DNA from: Mugil cephalus
Taxonomy: Eukaryota > Chordata > Actinopteri > Mugiliformes > Mugilidae
DNA: 64,000 nt
Reading direction: 5' to 3'
Assembly (NCBI RefSeq): GCF_022458985.1
Contig: NC_061774.1
Span: forward strand, 15,028,197 to 15,092,196
Part shown: positions 11,210 to 24,089 of the stretch, piece by piece
Layout: each line of letters opens with the position of its first letter
Position numbering within the stretch: position 1 is the stretch's first letter
Translations under genes and position numbers: made by a program
Notes under the pieces: generated by a model
The model's database searches: none
What the model was told of the DNA's origin: nothing
What the model saw: only the letters and a program-made list of their open reading frames with translations

Positions 11210-14200
11210 CTGCAACTCTACTCTCATTCTTTCCCAAAGTACTTACAAAATCTTGGAGATGTCCTCATTTTTACCTCGTACAAGTGTGAATCAGACATGC
11301 TCATTTATTCCTATGGGAACTGATCTCCCATGTCCTTGTAAAATGTCATTTTTTTTTTTTTTTTTTTTTCCGGTCTGGTATCTTGGCAGTGGATTTATGT
11401 GAGATTACCTTGGGTGCCAGGCAGCTGGAAAAAAGCATAAACTAACAGATTATTCAGTTGCTTGACTATGTGGAAAAGCTTATAGGCATTGGTGCTCACA
11501 AAAGAAATCACAAAAAAATATCTCATAGCTGCACATCACTTATTTCCCACCATGCATTAGAAGTCCTGTTTTTGTCAGGGATTCGCTCCATGTGCATGTT
11601 CCAAAACCGAGTCTCCTCTTTCCATCCACCCCAGAAATTATTTTACTTAAGTTGAACACTGCACAGAATAGAGATGCTAAATTACCGACATAAAACCAAG
11701 CTTAGTGGAAAGAGGGGAAAGCCTAACCACCCTGCTGAGAAAACTCATTCTGGTAGTCTTTGAGTCATTTCCCAGAGTTCACGACCATGCGTAGGGGTAG
11801 TGGTGAAGACAGGTTGGTAAACAGAGAGCTTTATCTCATGGCTAAACTCCCTCTTCACCACTAAGGTACGGTGCAGTGACTGTATTAGAACAGAATCAGT
11901 ACCCAACCTCCATATCTCACAGACCTTTCAACCTCAGCTGAATAAATTGTGGATCATTTTTGCTCCAGGAGAGAAGGTGCATGGTACGATTTCAGATTTA
12001 CCAAGTTGCATTGGGTCTGCATCACCCCCTGTATATTGTTGGATTTCTGCGTTTTTTTTTAAGAACAGGTAGGCAGGCCTCTTATTAGTTAAGTACATGT
12101 TACATACACCAAGGGACTGATTCATGAAAGTAAGCCTGTGAGTGGCCATAAGTGGTATTTTCTCACATCTACTGTAGTTGTGGTAATTTCAGATGATGGT
12201 ACACAGTTTGTAAAGCACTGAAATGCTTTTTTTTTAACCCATATCACACTGTGAACAACCAATTTACTTTCAATCAGACTTAGCCATAATGAACACTGTT
12301 GATTGTGGAAAATTATTTATTGCTCCCTCAAAATTAGGTATGTAATTTGTGCTATATACAGACTGCATCAACAGTGGCGCCGTAGAATACCAACTCTTAC
12401 ACTACATAACTGTGCATTATTATTGAGAGACTTTTGCTAAACCCTTAATAAAAGATACAGAAACAGTGAGAAGTCGTTTCATGTTAGACAAATAAAATGC
12501 TACTGCAGAAGTTGTTTGTGTCCAACTTGAAACCAACAGCAGATCTGCTTTTACAGGCACATGGCTTTAAAACTCAAGCCAATACAAAGGCTGGCTCTGA
12601 AATGTGTTTGTTGACCCGGAGGCCTGCCTACACAAAACGCAACACTGATGTGAAACACTTCCTCTAAGACTCTCAAGAGGTCAGGGTTCAAATTCAAGTG
12701 GTAGCAGCTTTAAAACTTAAAGCTGTCAACACATATGTTACTATGAAGGCTCTTGAGAGGGTCTCGTGAGGGAGCAGGGGGAGTTCCATTTCAGCTTAAT
12801 AGAAGTTTTTTGTTGTCTCCTGTGGTCATTAAACTGTCAGGAATAGGAACAATTTTTTTTTTCCTGCTGTATTTTGCTGTATTTTGTAGCCATGACGTCT
12901 CATTTATACTGTACATGAGAAGCACTTGACTGTCTTCCCTATTACTTAAACCATAACGCAGTAATGTTGTGCACAGAAAGGAGAAGAGGTGGACTGGATA
13001 TTGTAATACCATTTGGTTTTCCTCCCCAGCGTCTATAACATGGCTCTGATGGACCACACTGCATTCTTTATAGGGGGGACTGTTTATACAGACTGCATGT
13101 TACTGCGGTTTTATGGTCCACATTAATCACTTGTTATGTTCATTCAGAGGCTGGAGTGACCTTACACTGTTGGACTAAAAGAGGAAAGTGCAGAGAAGAA
13201 AAAAAAGAAAGAAAAAAAAAGGTCTCCTGCTGTAATTTGTCCTGGTTTCACAGAGCTAGTGTTGATGCTTAGAGGGTTATTCCAGGTAGGAGTCAGAGAT
13301 GGTCAACTCTGACCGCCACACTGGCCATAAAAAAACAGCAGAAGGAAATCGTTTATGATTCCCTTTGTTCTCCCACCTTTGCTGTACGTGACTCAGCGCC
13401 ATCAGTGATCAGCTGTGAAATGAAGAATCGCTAGTTGTCCAAGTGATTTGCGACTTGGCTTCTTAATAGATTATTTCTGTCCATGTGGCTCTGTCTATTT
13501 CTAAAACGTTATATTAAGCTACAAAGTGTGAGCATGGTGTGACCAAGCAGAAACGAGTGCGGGAAATGTTCTCGAACGGCCATTGAAGCTGCCTCGAAAA
13601 ATGAATCATCCTCATAGACTTCCATGTTAATAATAAATAAAACCACTATTCAGGAATCCTATATGTAACGTCACTGAAGTCGTGTATATATATGTATTTT
13701 AAGGCGCGTACCATCTTTGTGTGCTTGTCTGAATCATTTACTAAAAGCTTTGCTCTGCAAAAAATAAACATGGTAACGAAATGCATGAAACGTTACATGA
13801 AAAAAGCATCTGAACCAGTTAGAAGAGAGGACTGACTGAGGGCTGTTATTGCCTCAGTTCTTCAAGTTGTATTACTCAATAGAAATGGACATAATCGCTA
13901 CAGATAAGGCAGATATTCTGACTTTTAGTCCAAAGTAACAAAACACTGGACAGTGGAGCTGGGCCCATGGCCATCTTGGCAAGCTCAGAAGGTTTTCACA
14001 TGGGAAGCTGGTCACTGCAGCCTCTTATTATTGGGACTCGTGAGGAAGACAGGGAGAGACAGGAAGCCACAAATGAGAACAGAAGCTGTTTATATGGCCT
14101 TGCACATACCACACAATGTCCATGAACATGCTTGTTTTATCCTCAGGCCAAGTGGTGAGATGCCCCTGGGTCATGGACCATGGCGGTAGATGCAGACAAA

Positions 14201-15350
14201 TGTCTAAACAATTTCTGTGCCTTTGTGCAGACAAGCTCTCCGCAGGTGAAATGAATCTCTGGAGCCTCGCAGTACTTTGACACAGTCGTGCAGTTGTGAA
14301 CAGGAAACCTGAGAGTTTCTGTTTGTGGGTTAAGGGTGGAATAAGCTGCAGTAGATGACTTATCTCCCCAAGCATCAAGGACAGAGTCATCTACCCACTC
14401 TAAGGCAGCGTTTTAACATGAATGAACTGATTCTACGATACAATCTTATTCCTTATATGAAGTCGAGTTGTAAAGAGACTGTCATATGGCACAGTGCAGG
14501 TTGACTGCAACTTTAAACAGGAAGGGAGATATTCTGAACCAATTTAAACATCAGTCAGCCCAACCTCTTTTAGTTGTTGAAAATAATCAGTTTCATGTCA
14601 TGAACACAGATGCTTAACAAGCACAACAGTTTCCGTAGTTTGCTGCCGGATGCTATTTCAGTATCTTTTGCTCCTGAGGGAAACCAAGCTGATATATCCC
14701 CTGAGGTTCTATTTATTCATTTATTTATTTATTTATTTTTGGAGAAGCAGTAAGAGAGGTTTAAATGCTGCCATAAAAAATATCTGTAAGATTCACTTCT
14801 TGAAGCGGAGAGCATCAAATAATACAGCCCGAGCCCTGCAACAGTTATGATCATCTTTTGAAAACTGGGAGTGATAAGATAAGAGGCTCCTCTGAAGGAT
14901 CAAGGCCAAAGACACGGCTGATTACAATCAAGCTGGCTGCGATATATCAAAATTCACCAGCACAAGCAGAGGAGGAAAAGCCTAAACAACAAGCCGCAGT
15001 GCGGCAGCCGCTGTGGGTCTGCTGAGTTCAGTCAACCACAGGGGCTGTGGTCTGGAAGCAATTACTGCTGACCTGCAATGACATGCAAATTACAACTATT
15101 ACTACGTTTTGCTCAAGAAAGGAGAGGATGCCAGATTAAGAATCAGAATGAGTAAATAGCTGTATGGTTTATATACGCCTGAAAGTTCTTATAGATTTAA
15201 AAAAAAAAAAAAAAAAAAAGGTTGTTTAAAGTCCTCAGTTATATTCAGACATATGGCATAATTTAGAGAGATGATGGGCGAGAGCTAATATTTGTCTTAC
15301 ATCTTACTTGGGCTTTCAGTTAGATTGGATCTGCTGCATATACTGGAGCA
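11210..15350. other. No gene recognised; possible conserved non-coding block
   Basis: Contains a 21-base T run at 11349-11369, an A-rich run at 13198-13220 and a 20-base A run near 15199-15219. Frames such as 14028-14390 (-) lack domain similarity. The stretch 14850-15120 has higher complexity with motifs such as ATGCAAAT (octamer, 15083-15090) and could be regulatory, but that is a guess from composition only. Confidence 0.4.
14711..14740. repeat. (ATTT)n microsatellite
   Basis: A run of ATTT tetranucleotides with a single interruption (ATTC). Low-complexity sequence with no inferred function. Confidence 0.85.
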
Positions 15351-15352
15351 TA

Positions 15353-15784
15353 CACTAATCAGGCATAACATTATGACCACCTAACATTGTGTAGGGGTGT
15401 GGGGTCTCCCTTGCGCCTCCAAAACAGCTGTGACCCATCAGAGAATGGGTCACAGCTGAGGGTGTCCTGTGGTGTCTGGCAACAGGACGTTGAGGTTAAA
15501 GGCCTCCGAGGATCAGTTGTCCCAGTGCATCTGACAGACACTTGATTTTACTTCATGTTTTTTGAGTTGTCGCTGAACTGTTTTTGTGTGTCTGTGTTAG
15601 GCTGCATCCTGCTGGGGATGGCTGCTGCTATCAAGTGTGAGTGTCATTACTATTGGGCGGGGGTGCCTGGTCTGGTCCAGGTGGGTGGCACATGTCTAAG
15701 TAACAGACCATTGTGTTGTCACAAGATGGTCAATGTTATTTTGTTCTCCTGCCAGTGGTTTTAATGTTGTGGCTGATTGGTGTG
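15353..15784 (+). mobile_element. Internally deleted mariner-family element, copy 1
   Basis: It starts after TA with cactaatcaggcataacatt and ends with gtggttttaatgttgtggct then gattggtg. These are the two characteristic ends of a mariner-type element widespread in fish, whose full-length members carry a transposase. At ~430 bp the coding region is gone. The interior, including gcatcctgctggggatg and the stretch around ggtctggtccagg, matches the reverse complement of copy 2 at 21637-22051. The pair therefore belongs to one non-autonomous subfamily rather than being independent deletions. The right TA has changed to TG. Confidence 0.88.
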
Positions 15785-18700
15785 CGTTTGTTTCAGTTAT
15801 AATTACCATTGAACTATTCAGTGATCTTTTGTGACATGTACAGTATGTATGGGTATGTCTGTCTATCTGTCTGTATATGTGTGAGTAATTTGTGGACAGT
15901 CGCCCTTGGAAAGTCTTTACTCTCTGATGAACACATAAGTTGCTTTTGACCTTTTTCATAGCAGAGATTTAAGGTTATTTGTTGCTAGAAAGAATGATGG
16001 TTCTGCTTTATTCAGGTGTCACAGCTTTACAGGACGCCAGGTGGAATTCAAGCATCCTTGACACTATACTATAACCTTTTGTTCTTCCTAAGAGATAAAC
16101 ACGGTTGTGGATTCGAGGCTCGTAAACAAAGTCGTCTGTATGTTGTATATCAGAATGGAGACTGCGAGAGAGATGACAGCAACAAGTGGACACCCACGGC
16201 CAAGAGTAAACACTTTCCCCTCAGCTGTAGGTTTGGGCATTTTAAAATGGGGGCAATGAATACGACTTTTAGAGGATTTTGACACTCCTATGTTGGCTTC
16301 ATTTTTACATTAGGTTGATATTAGATGCCTGGGGGAGTCCAGACCAGGCAAGGGACTGCTGCTGGACAGGAGGGACTCATCCAATCTTTGTGAAAATGTG
16401 TTTGAGTAAATATATTTTGAGGGATTACTAGGTTTTTTTTTGTGTTTGTTTGGTTGTTTGTATCCAAAAATATGTGAGAGGTTAGAGGCCAGGATCAGCT
16501 TTTGACATTATAGTGTCATAGCGTCTCCACGGAGGAGCTGGGGCTTGCGTCTGCTTCTTCACGGGGTCCAACATGCTTGTCTTTGTCTGGTGGGTCTGAC
16601 TCAGACAGTGTTATTTCAGGTGACCACTCGTGTGGTCTCTCCAATTAAAATTTTAAAGGTTTTTCCCAAATTGTAGAGCAACTATATTTGATGAATCCCT
16701 TTTTTCCAGTCAGAAATTCATCAGTAACATGCAGCTAATGAAAATGAATCTGTAGTTTTTCAAACTCACAAGGTCAGTTCTCCAAAAACCAATGTTCCTT
16801 GAAATTGACTGTTTCTCGCCGCTTCATTAACTGAGCTCAAATTGAACGGCACCTTTTCATTCTAATTAACAGAAAAAAAAAAATTAAAATTATAAGCACG
16901 TGGCAGAAACACGGAATAGAAATATCCAAACAGATCGAAAAGCATAGCAACAATGGAGAAAACTATTTATAATTTAAAATGTGTGTGACTTTGTTTGATG
17001 TTGTGTTGTTGTGTGTAATATGATTATGTTTGCATGCTTGCCTGTATCAATAAAAAAGAAAAAAATTAATATTTTTTTAAAAGTTACAACTGTACTAGTA
17101 AGCATTTAAAATTATAAATACACAATATATGGTAAAGACAAAAGAATCATCAATAGAATAGGAATCTACAATCAGAATATTATCAGATTATCTTAGCACG
17201 AACACTGGAAGAGGTTTGCCTGGTTTTGTCCAGATGTTACAAAATCTGTCAAATGCTCTCTGATTAACACCTTGCATCTGGTTTGTTTAAACACACAAAA
17301 TCGCGAAATGTGGAAAAACAACACGGTCGTTAGAGATTCTCACCTGCAGGCGGTAACTTCCTGGATTCTCCATGTCCAGTAATACACATGCTGTACACTG
17401 TAGACATGGACACACCACACACATGAAGTTTATGCACTCAAGCTCAAATAAATATAGCATGAATATACAAACACTTTGTCTCTGTCCGACATCTCTTAGC
17501 GTAACTGCAACCATGTGGTCCCAACATGGAAGAATCGGAGCTGTTCCTAAATATTTGTATCCTCTTAAGCGGCCGCACTCACACGATTTCATGAGATCCA
17601 AAAAACAAGCCGGGATCTGTTTATTTTGGGTTACGACGCTGATGGACCATAGAGAATATTCATTGATTTCCAGGAGCAGATGTTGACGGTGGAGATAAAA
17701 AATGAAGCGCTTTCCTTCAGCACTCACTCCGGGGATTTGACATATATCACCTGACTGACACTAAACAGAAGTGGTTTTGATAACTTTGTTTGATCACTGG
17801 CAGGGAAACGCACCTGAAACAAGGATCCAGTCGGGGCTGGACTTGGATGCTTCCCCGCACGTCTCCCTAGTTGGAATTTAGTAATCCATTTTACTGTCAG
17901 TGGCTTTCAACGGTCCGGACCTATTTTTCGATCAGCTACAGAAAGTCCCCGGTCCTCGTTGCTGCCCACAGATGTCATGGTGCAAAACAATTCTCAGGAT
18001 GAAAATATCTTCCTCCTTATGGAGGTTTGGCCATGGTCAATGTCAAGAGAGCTATCTGTTAGGCCTTATTTTGGGACTTATTTACAAACTTCCACGCAGA
18101 GTTTATTTAGACTCATGTACTTTTCCCCTTTTGGCAAATCCTCTTAAAGACGCTGAGATTGTCACAATACCTCACTTTACTGCTGCTCATGTTCATGCTG
18201 TAAACATGTTTCTCTGCATATTTTGCAAACTGGAACACACGGTTGTTATTTTCCAGCTTGTTGGAGGGGCTCGTGATCACTCACTGCAGCAAATCCACAT
18301 TATTTGTTGCCAGTTATCGACTGGGAAGCTGCGCTTGATGCCCACGGGGCGCAAAGGATGCTGGGAGCTGGGAGATTTATGATAGCAGGAACAACATATG
18401 CCCTATAAATTCACTGTCCACCTTTTTGGAGGGATGATTCCGTCTGGTAGGGAAGGCATCGCTCTTCTTAGACTTGATGCGATGAGCGTTTCCAGCTGGC
18501 TGTAAGGGAACATCACAACATCTATGCAGTTCTCCCAGACATAAATAAAGCTCGCAAAATGTGGCCCAATGACAACCCTGGAACACATCTCGGTGATATT
18601 AAAGAGCCAATCATTCAGAATGCTGCAGGTTACTTGAGGTAATTGCATTGACTTTTGCAAACCATAGGATCAATCGAAGCAACAGTTCAGTATTTTTAAA

Positions 18701-19400
18701 CCTGACTCTTATATTCTCATAATTACATTCTAACTATGCTTTTGGTAATGATGCACTCACTTTCTTCTTTTAGAGATACACATGGAAATTCAACTCTTGC
18801 GGAAGAATACATATTGACGTACAACCCTCCTAAAGCTTTACGACTTTAAAGCACATATAATCAGTATTATTATCAACAATACATGAAAAAAACTACACAA
18901 ATTATGACTCAAACTGGCAGTGCCTCTGATGAGCTTCATAGACTTTGTGTTAATAATTTCTGATTTCCATCCTGCTTATTGTCTTATGTATTTATTTTAT
19001 TATTTATCTTATTGCTCGTGTGTAGCTATTTTTGGGGACAGTAGAAAACAGAAAGCTCTCAAAACTTCCTACGCTACCTGCTCAGCACACAATGGCAGAC
19101 TAGCTGCTGAAGAATGTGGCTGAGCAGATAAAGAGCCCATCAATCCCTCGAGGGCTGTGGGAGCTAGAGCAGAGCTAGAAGAGAAATGACTTATATTCAA
19201 AACGTGACCAGACACACACACTAAAAATGACTCCTAATGCTGTTCTGTGTGTCATGAATCTGCACTACTATAACACACTGTAAAAAGTGAAAATGTGTCA
19301 GTGTTGTGTTTACAGCTTGTTCTTTCTGCCTGTGTCGTGTAAAACTTGAGCATAGCATAGCGCTGGCAGGTCATGTGTCAAGCCTAAATTAATGGTAAAC
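15785..19400. other. No gene recognised; long but unconvincing open frames
   Basis: Frames of 146 codons (- strand, 17287-17727), 104 codons (+, 17372-17686) and 160 codons (+, 17900-18382) overlap or adjoin. None shows a domain, biased third positions or splice partners. Few stops on both strands over ~1.4 kb could simply reflect a patch of higher GC, or conserved non-coding sequence. Confidence 0.4.
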
Positions 19401-19454
19401 AACAGGTGTTTCAATCAGCTGACCTCCACACAGAATCCTATTGGACAATTACTT

Positions 19455-19733
19455 TCAGCACGCCCTATTTAAATACTCCCTACCGTGGCCTCTTTCATCC
19501 CCTTTCACATTGAAAATGCTGTGTTGACAGAGGACTTTCAGTCTTTGGTGAGCTTTCACATTGCCAGGAGTCCCAGGTCTGACCTCCCGCTGTGAGAGCT
19601 GTGCGCCTGTGCTGCGATGTTCAAAATAAATCACTGTGTCCCGCAAAGTGCCCGATAAATGCCGCCGAATCTTCTCTTCTACACGGATGCAGAGCAGCTC
19701 GCGGATCTCATGGCCTTGCCAGGGTGCTGCCAT
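19455..19733 (-). pseudogene. Myb/SANT-like DNA-binding domain fragment, Harbinger-type
   Basis: An uninterrupted 92-codon - strand frame starts MAAPWQGHEIRELLCIR and continues through EEKIRRHLSGTLRD. This matches the N-terminal Myb/SANT-like domain of fish proteins associated with PIF/Harbinger transposons and their domesticated relatives: a W near the start, an acidic ELL(x)IR helix, an (I/L)SGT(V/L)(K/R)D block, then a basic helix ending near residues 65-70. The frame ends shortly after the domain without the rest of the protein. The starting ATG and the absence of stops suggest a fairly young or short-lived fragment. It could also be the first exon of a domesticated gene, but no second exon was recognised. 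Confidence 0.6.
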
Positions 19734-20169
19734 GATGCCATGATAAAACAGTGTACCATATCGCTATACAACCTCTATACAAACACATCCGTGAATGCGC
19801 ACGTTCACATCAAGACTCCCAGGTGTGATTTCCCAAACATGACGTAGGGCTAATTCACGTATGCGCTTCCATTAGCAATCGTAAGAGCACATTTGATTTG
19901 TTTGACTGAAAAAAATGGACAAAAATATCTGCCCTTCAGATATCGGTCTCTTGTGGGAGTAGACCAAAACTCTGCTCTGTGTTTGAGCTGCTCACAGCCC
20001 TGGAGCTTCTACAATCACACAGTCTGACATGCTGTCCAGTGACAGACAGTGTGACAGACAGATACATCAACTTCACTGTGTAAATTAGTGGGTCGATGCA
20101 GTATTCTGGTTCACATTGAAGCCGAACCGATAAAATTCCGCGTTTCAGTGCTTTTCTCTGCTTCCTTTG

Positions 20170-20475
20170 CTAGCCTTTCAGCAACCCAGCTCCTCCATTG
20201 CGCTACGACGACCCAGCACACCCCCATCTCATTATTATTATCTTTCTATGTGATTCTTGTTTCTCCTGCTGTTCTCATTTCTCTCTTTTCTGTTTCTACC
20301 CAGCTGGGCTTATCAAATGAGCTGGGTTCTTCTCAAGGTTTCTTCCTGTTGAAAGGGAGTTTTTTCTTGCTATTGTTGCCTTCAGGGTTGCTCTGGAGGT
20401 TTCATGGAAATTTTCTGTTTTTGTAAAGCGTCCCTAAATAATTTGTATTGTTATTGGAGTTATATAAATGAAGTG
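20170..20475 (+). repeat. Dispersed fish repeat, 3' end-like
   Basis: The sequence runs from a pyrimidine-rich part (tctctcttttctgtttctac) into aaggtttcttcctgttgaaa, then gggagttttttcttgctatt, and ends tgttattggagttatataaa. This order is that of a repeat found in very many copies in teleost genomes, often ending in tatataaataaa-type tails. I recognise it as a dispersed repeat without being able to name its family. Confidence 0.65.
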
Positions 20476-20479
20476 AATC

Positions 20480-21634
20480 TCAACAATTGTCTGGTTTTGT
20501 CAGGTGTTCTTTGCTGCTGTGGATCCTGCTGCAGTCTTTCATGATGGCTCGTGACGGACAGGAAGGTGTGTTCTGGGGTCCCAGGAGAGAACCATACCGC
20601 CAACTTGACTTCATTTTGACAAAGTGATCCCGACTGAAATATAAGTTATTGCTAATTTTTCACTAAAAAATAAAAAATAAAAGAAATTACATTAAGTTAA
20701 TCATTATTTAGGGGATTCTTGTTACAAGTTAATACTAATGCTAAGCGCTAGGTAACACAACGTTAGCTCCTCGTCTATTCAAAACAGTCCATTGAAATAT
20801 GCTAACCGCCGTTTACAGGCTATAGTATTTGAGATGTTTGGTATCCAGTTAAGCCCGGCCCTTCAGAAAACCGTCACATTGTTTACAAACCATGAAGGGA
20901 TCTGTAGAAAATTTGTCCATTCATAGCAACTGTACACAGAGGGGATTTTTAAAGGTCAGGCCTGAAGTTTGTAGCTTTATACAAATGATCTCCACTGAAA
21001 ATGATCAGTTGCTTTTTCATCTGTAGTCTAATCACACTATCAGGCAGAGACAGGCGCTGCCAACATGTCCATCTTTACAATTGTAATTTTGAATAAACAA
21101 TTTCAAATTATTTCCCCATACAATGAATGAGGAGGCTGAAAAACATCTGAGTTTTCCATTAAGAATATATTAATTAATGCTTGATAGAAATTAACTCTAG
21201 CCAAGATTAGCATTAACACTGAATTGACTGAGTTTCTTGGGATTCGATGGGATGTGAAAACTGCTTCGGGAACACGACCTTTAACTCACACACATACCAG
21301 CTGATTCCCGGCTGTGGCGTAAATATTTTTTAAATACAACAATGACAGCAGGGGATGAGAAGAGCACTGCGCATTCATGAGGAAAACAGAGTTCTATTTA
21401 CTGTCAGCTCTTCTTTCTCTACGGGGGTGCTGCTGTGACCTCAGTGAGTTTAAGGCTGTATGATCACATGTCATATGATCACAAGGCACTTACTGCTTTC
21501 AAAGACCCTTCCCGATGTCACATAACCAGGCTAAATAAACAGATGCAGTTAGAGCACCTCTTCCCATTATTATCTTCTGTTCATGTTTTCTCAGCAGGAA
21601 GGAAATTCTGCATTTTTTAAAACAAAAATTATAA
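20480..21634. other. No gene recognised
   Basis: AT-rich unique sequence with only short frames. No RNA gene, repeat array or splice-flanked exon was recognised. Confidence 0.4.
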
Positions 21635-21636
21635 TA

Positions 21637-22051
21637 CACACTGATCAACTACAATATTAAAACCACTGACAGGAGAAGTAAATAACACTGACCATGTTGA
21701 GACAATTCAGCGTTCTGCTCGGAAACCTTTGGACCTGGCATTCGTGTGGATGTTACTTAGACATGTACCACCCACCTAGACCAGACCAGACCAGACACCT
21801 CCACCCCATAGTAATGATACTCCTTGATAGCAGCAGACATCCCCAGCAGGATGCAGCCTGACACAGACAAACAAACAATTTAAGAGCAACTTAGAAAACA
21901 TGAAAAACAGCACACGGTGTCTACTTGGCCTCCGGATTCGCTGAATTGAGTATCCGTAGGATGTACTGGAACAAGAGGCCCCTCCCCTCAACACAAGGGG
22001 CACAAGGGACACCTACACTATATCAGGTCATAATGTTATGCCTGGTCCGTG
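21637..22051 (-). mobile_element. Internally deleted mariner-family element, copy 2
   Basis: Flanked by TA at 21635-21636 and at 22052-22053, as expected of a mariner insertion. The left edge carries ctgatcaactacaatattaa and the right edge ends ggtcataatgttatgcctgg, so the element is inverted relative to copy 1. The interior contains the reverse complement of copy 1's gcatcctgctggggatg block and its GGTCTGGTC-rich stretch. Copy 2 has one extra GGTCT unit in that stretch. No transposase frame remains. Confidence 0.88.
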
Positions 22052-22980
22052 TATAGGTTAATTTTAAATGTATAAAACATTTTACGAAGACGGGGAAAAC
22101 CTAAAGCATGCAGCAGCTCAAAAGAAATACCCATAAGAAAGAAAAAAAGGAACGTGTGCGATGAACACTGTGTGCCTGGACCTGAGAGAGGACAACATGC
22201 TCCTTCTCTTCAGTGAAGAAAATCGATTTTTACAGACAGATCCAGCAGGTCATTGCTTATCTCTCTTAACCTTTTTGCTTGTTTAAGGGGAGTAGTTACA
22301 TCGGTTTGTTATGTTTGTTTAGCTATGCTTTACATCCCACCCCAGGGCACAGGGAGGTAGTTTTCAAAGGATATTCTGAGAAACTGCGGCCATTGACACC
22401 GGCTGACTCATATCACTCTAACCAAACTCAATATGTTTTCTTTAACGCTGAGGTGACCTCTGTGTTCCTTTGAATCGATAAACAAAATATCTGTTTTCTT
22501 TGCTTTGCTAAAGACTGAATATGTCCCAGCAGCCATGTTGTGTACATTTTGTCAGTCGTGAAAACTGACATTTTACTTTCCACCTTCGAGCATTTCGAGT
22601 GTATGGGAAGCATTCTGCAGAATATTTCTAAACCATCTGCTCAGATAAAGCACATTGCTTATCTTATTTGGTATTTATGTGTAGTTACAAACGGCTGAAG
22701 CCCATGAAGATTAACACTCAGTCAACTGAAACTGAACAGTTGAAATAATAATAATAAAATAATTTAAAAATGAAGGAAGGGTACTGATGCCTTTTTTGAC
22801 ATCGAATCCAAAAAAATAAAATAATTCCAGCAGCAGGGTTTATGGCACACTAGAGAAGACAGACGACTGAACATGTTGGCCCAGTTTTCAGTACATCTAG
22901 TACAGTCCAAAAACAACAAAACAGTTAGAGGAAAAGCTACAATCTCCAATCTTGGTATTTAGAAAAATGTTAAACTTATT

Positions 22981-23000
22981 GATATATATATATATATATA
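22981..23000. repeat. (TA)n microsatellite
   Basis: A short alternating TA run, about 9 to 10 units. Low-complexity sequence. Confidence 0.85.
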
Positions 23001-23094
23001 GTTTTAGATATTCAATAATGTGAACACGATTCAATCGCTTAATTGTAATGAAACAATGATCGACATATGAAGGTCTCTGAGAGGGTAAATATCC

Positions 23095-23112
23095 GTAGTA
23101 GTAGTAGTAGTA
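23095..23112. repeat. (GTA)6 microsatellite
   Basis: Six GTA trinucleotide units with no interruption. It causes the Tyr-run frame on the - strand, which is not a gene. Confidence 0.85.
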
Positions 23113-23587
23113 GATAGAGTTGTTTAGCAGATTTAATGTTGCCCGTGTTAACCGTCTTAGATTAACACACAAACATTTGCTGTTGTGCAAGAAGCACAAC
23201 TGGAATTATGAGAAAATCAACCACGTCGGCCCAAAGAATCTGAGAAATTAAAAGTACTGATTGCGCTTGGTAAAATTTCAAGAGGAAGGAAGTATCATAA
23301 TGCACTTTTGGACCACAGGAACGTTTTCACAATTTCTGTTGGAGGAAACACTTCTTTTCACAACAACTGAGAATGACTGCAGCTCTTAGAACTCAGGCTT
23401 TACTCCAACTTGAGAGCTTGTACTTTCCCAGCACAGGAGGACCCTTGAGTGATGCAAGTGTACGTGGAGCACATGAATAAATGAATAAATAAACTGCAAT
23501 AATAATAAAAAAAAAGAAAGAAAGTGTCAACAGATTGTAAAAATTCAGCCTTAAACATCTTAACAGAAGATAAAGAAATGGAGAAGA

Positions 23588-24084
23588 TGTCAAGGCGGTT
23601 GGTTTTAATAGAGGACCCAAGTGCAGGACAAAGGTGATGAGGCCGGGGGCTCAAACAAAAGGTATTTCATAAAAATCGCAAAACTACAGAGGGCAGGTAA
23701 TTCAAAACACACACGCAAAAAAGCAAGAGGACATGAACATGCCAAGGACAAAAAAAAATAAAAAAAATCACAGCATGGAAAAGAACACGTGGTAAGAAGA
23801 CTATAATGTGACAAGAAAGCAAAAAACATGAAGACTGAAACATGGACACATGGCTTGGGGACAAAAAAAATGACACAACAGGGACCAAAGCGAAATGCAG
23901 GGCTATATATACACACATGGGCGGAGAGATGATGACACACAGGTGAAACTAATGAGGGCAGAGCTCACAAGGAGAAACCAATAAGCAATCAAGGGAAGCG
24001 CAAAACACCAAACAGGAAACCAAGAAACTTAACAAAATAAAACATGATCACAGGAAAAAGGCAAACACAATCAGCATCGTGACA
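23588..24084. mobile_element. ~0.5 kb non-autonomous element with TGTCA/TGACA ends
   Basis: A purine-rich, low-stop segment containing blocks typical of a dispersed teleost repeat: gacccaagtgcaggacaaag, acacacaggtgaaactaatg and an A-rich right half ending cagcatcgtgaca. The ends tgtca and tgaca are inverted. The five bases GAAGA both precede the left end and follow the right end, possibly a target-site duplication. The low-complexity - strand frames inside it are not genes. Confidence 0.6.
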
Positions 24085-24089
24085 GAAGA

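Larger units (their letters stand above)
22060..23587. other. No gene recognised; microsatellites
   Basis: Contains a TA dinucleotide run at about 22981-23000, a (GTA)6 run at 23095-23112 and AATA-rich sequence near 22745 and 23480. No coding or RNA feature recognised. Confidence 0.5.

Noticed and set aside
14028..14390. 120-codon - strand frame
   Set aside because: No domain, no homology I recognise and no splice context; it overlaps an equally random + strand frame.
17900..18382. 160-codon + strand frame, with antisense and adjacent frames from 17287 to 18660
   Set aside because: No recognisable domain or splice partners, and open frames occur on both strands over the same patch, which suggests composition rather than coding.
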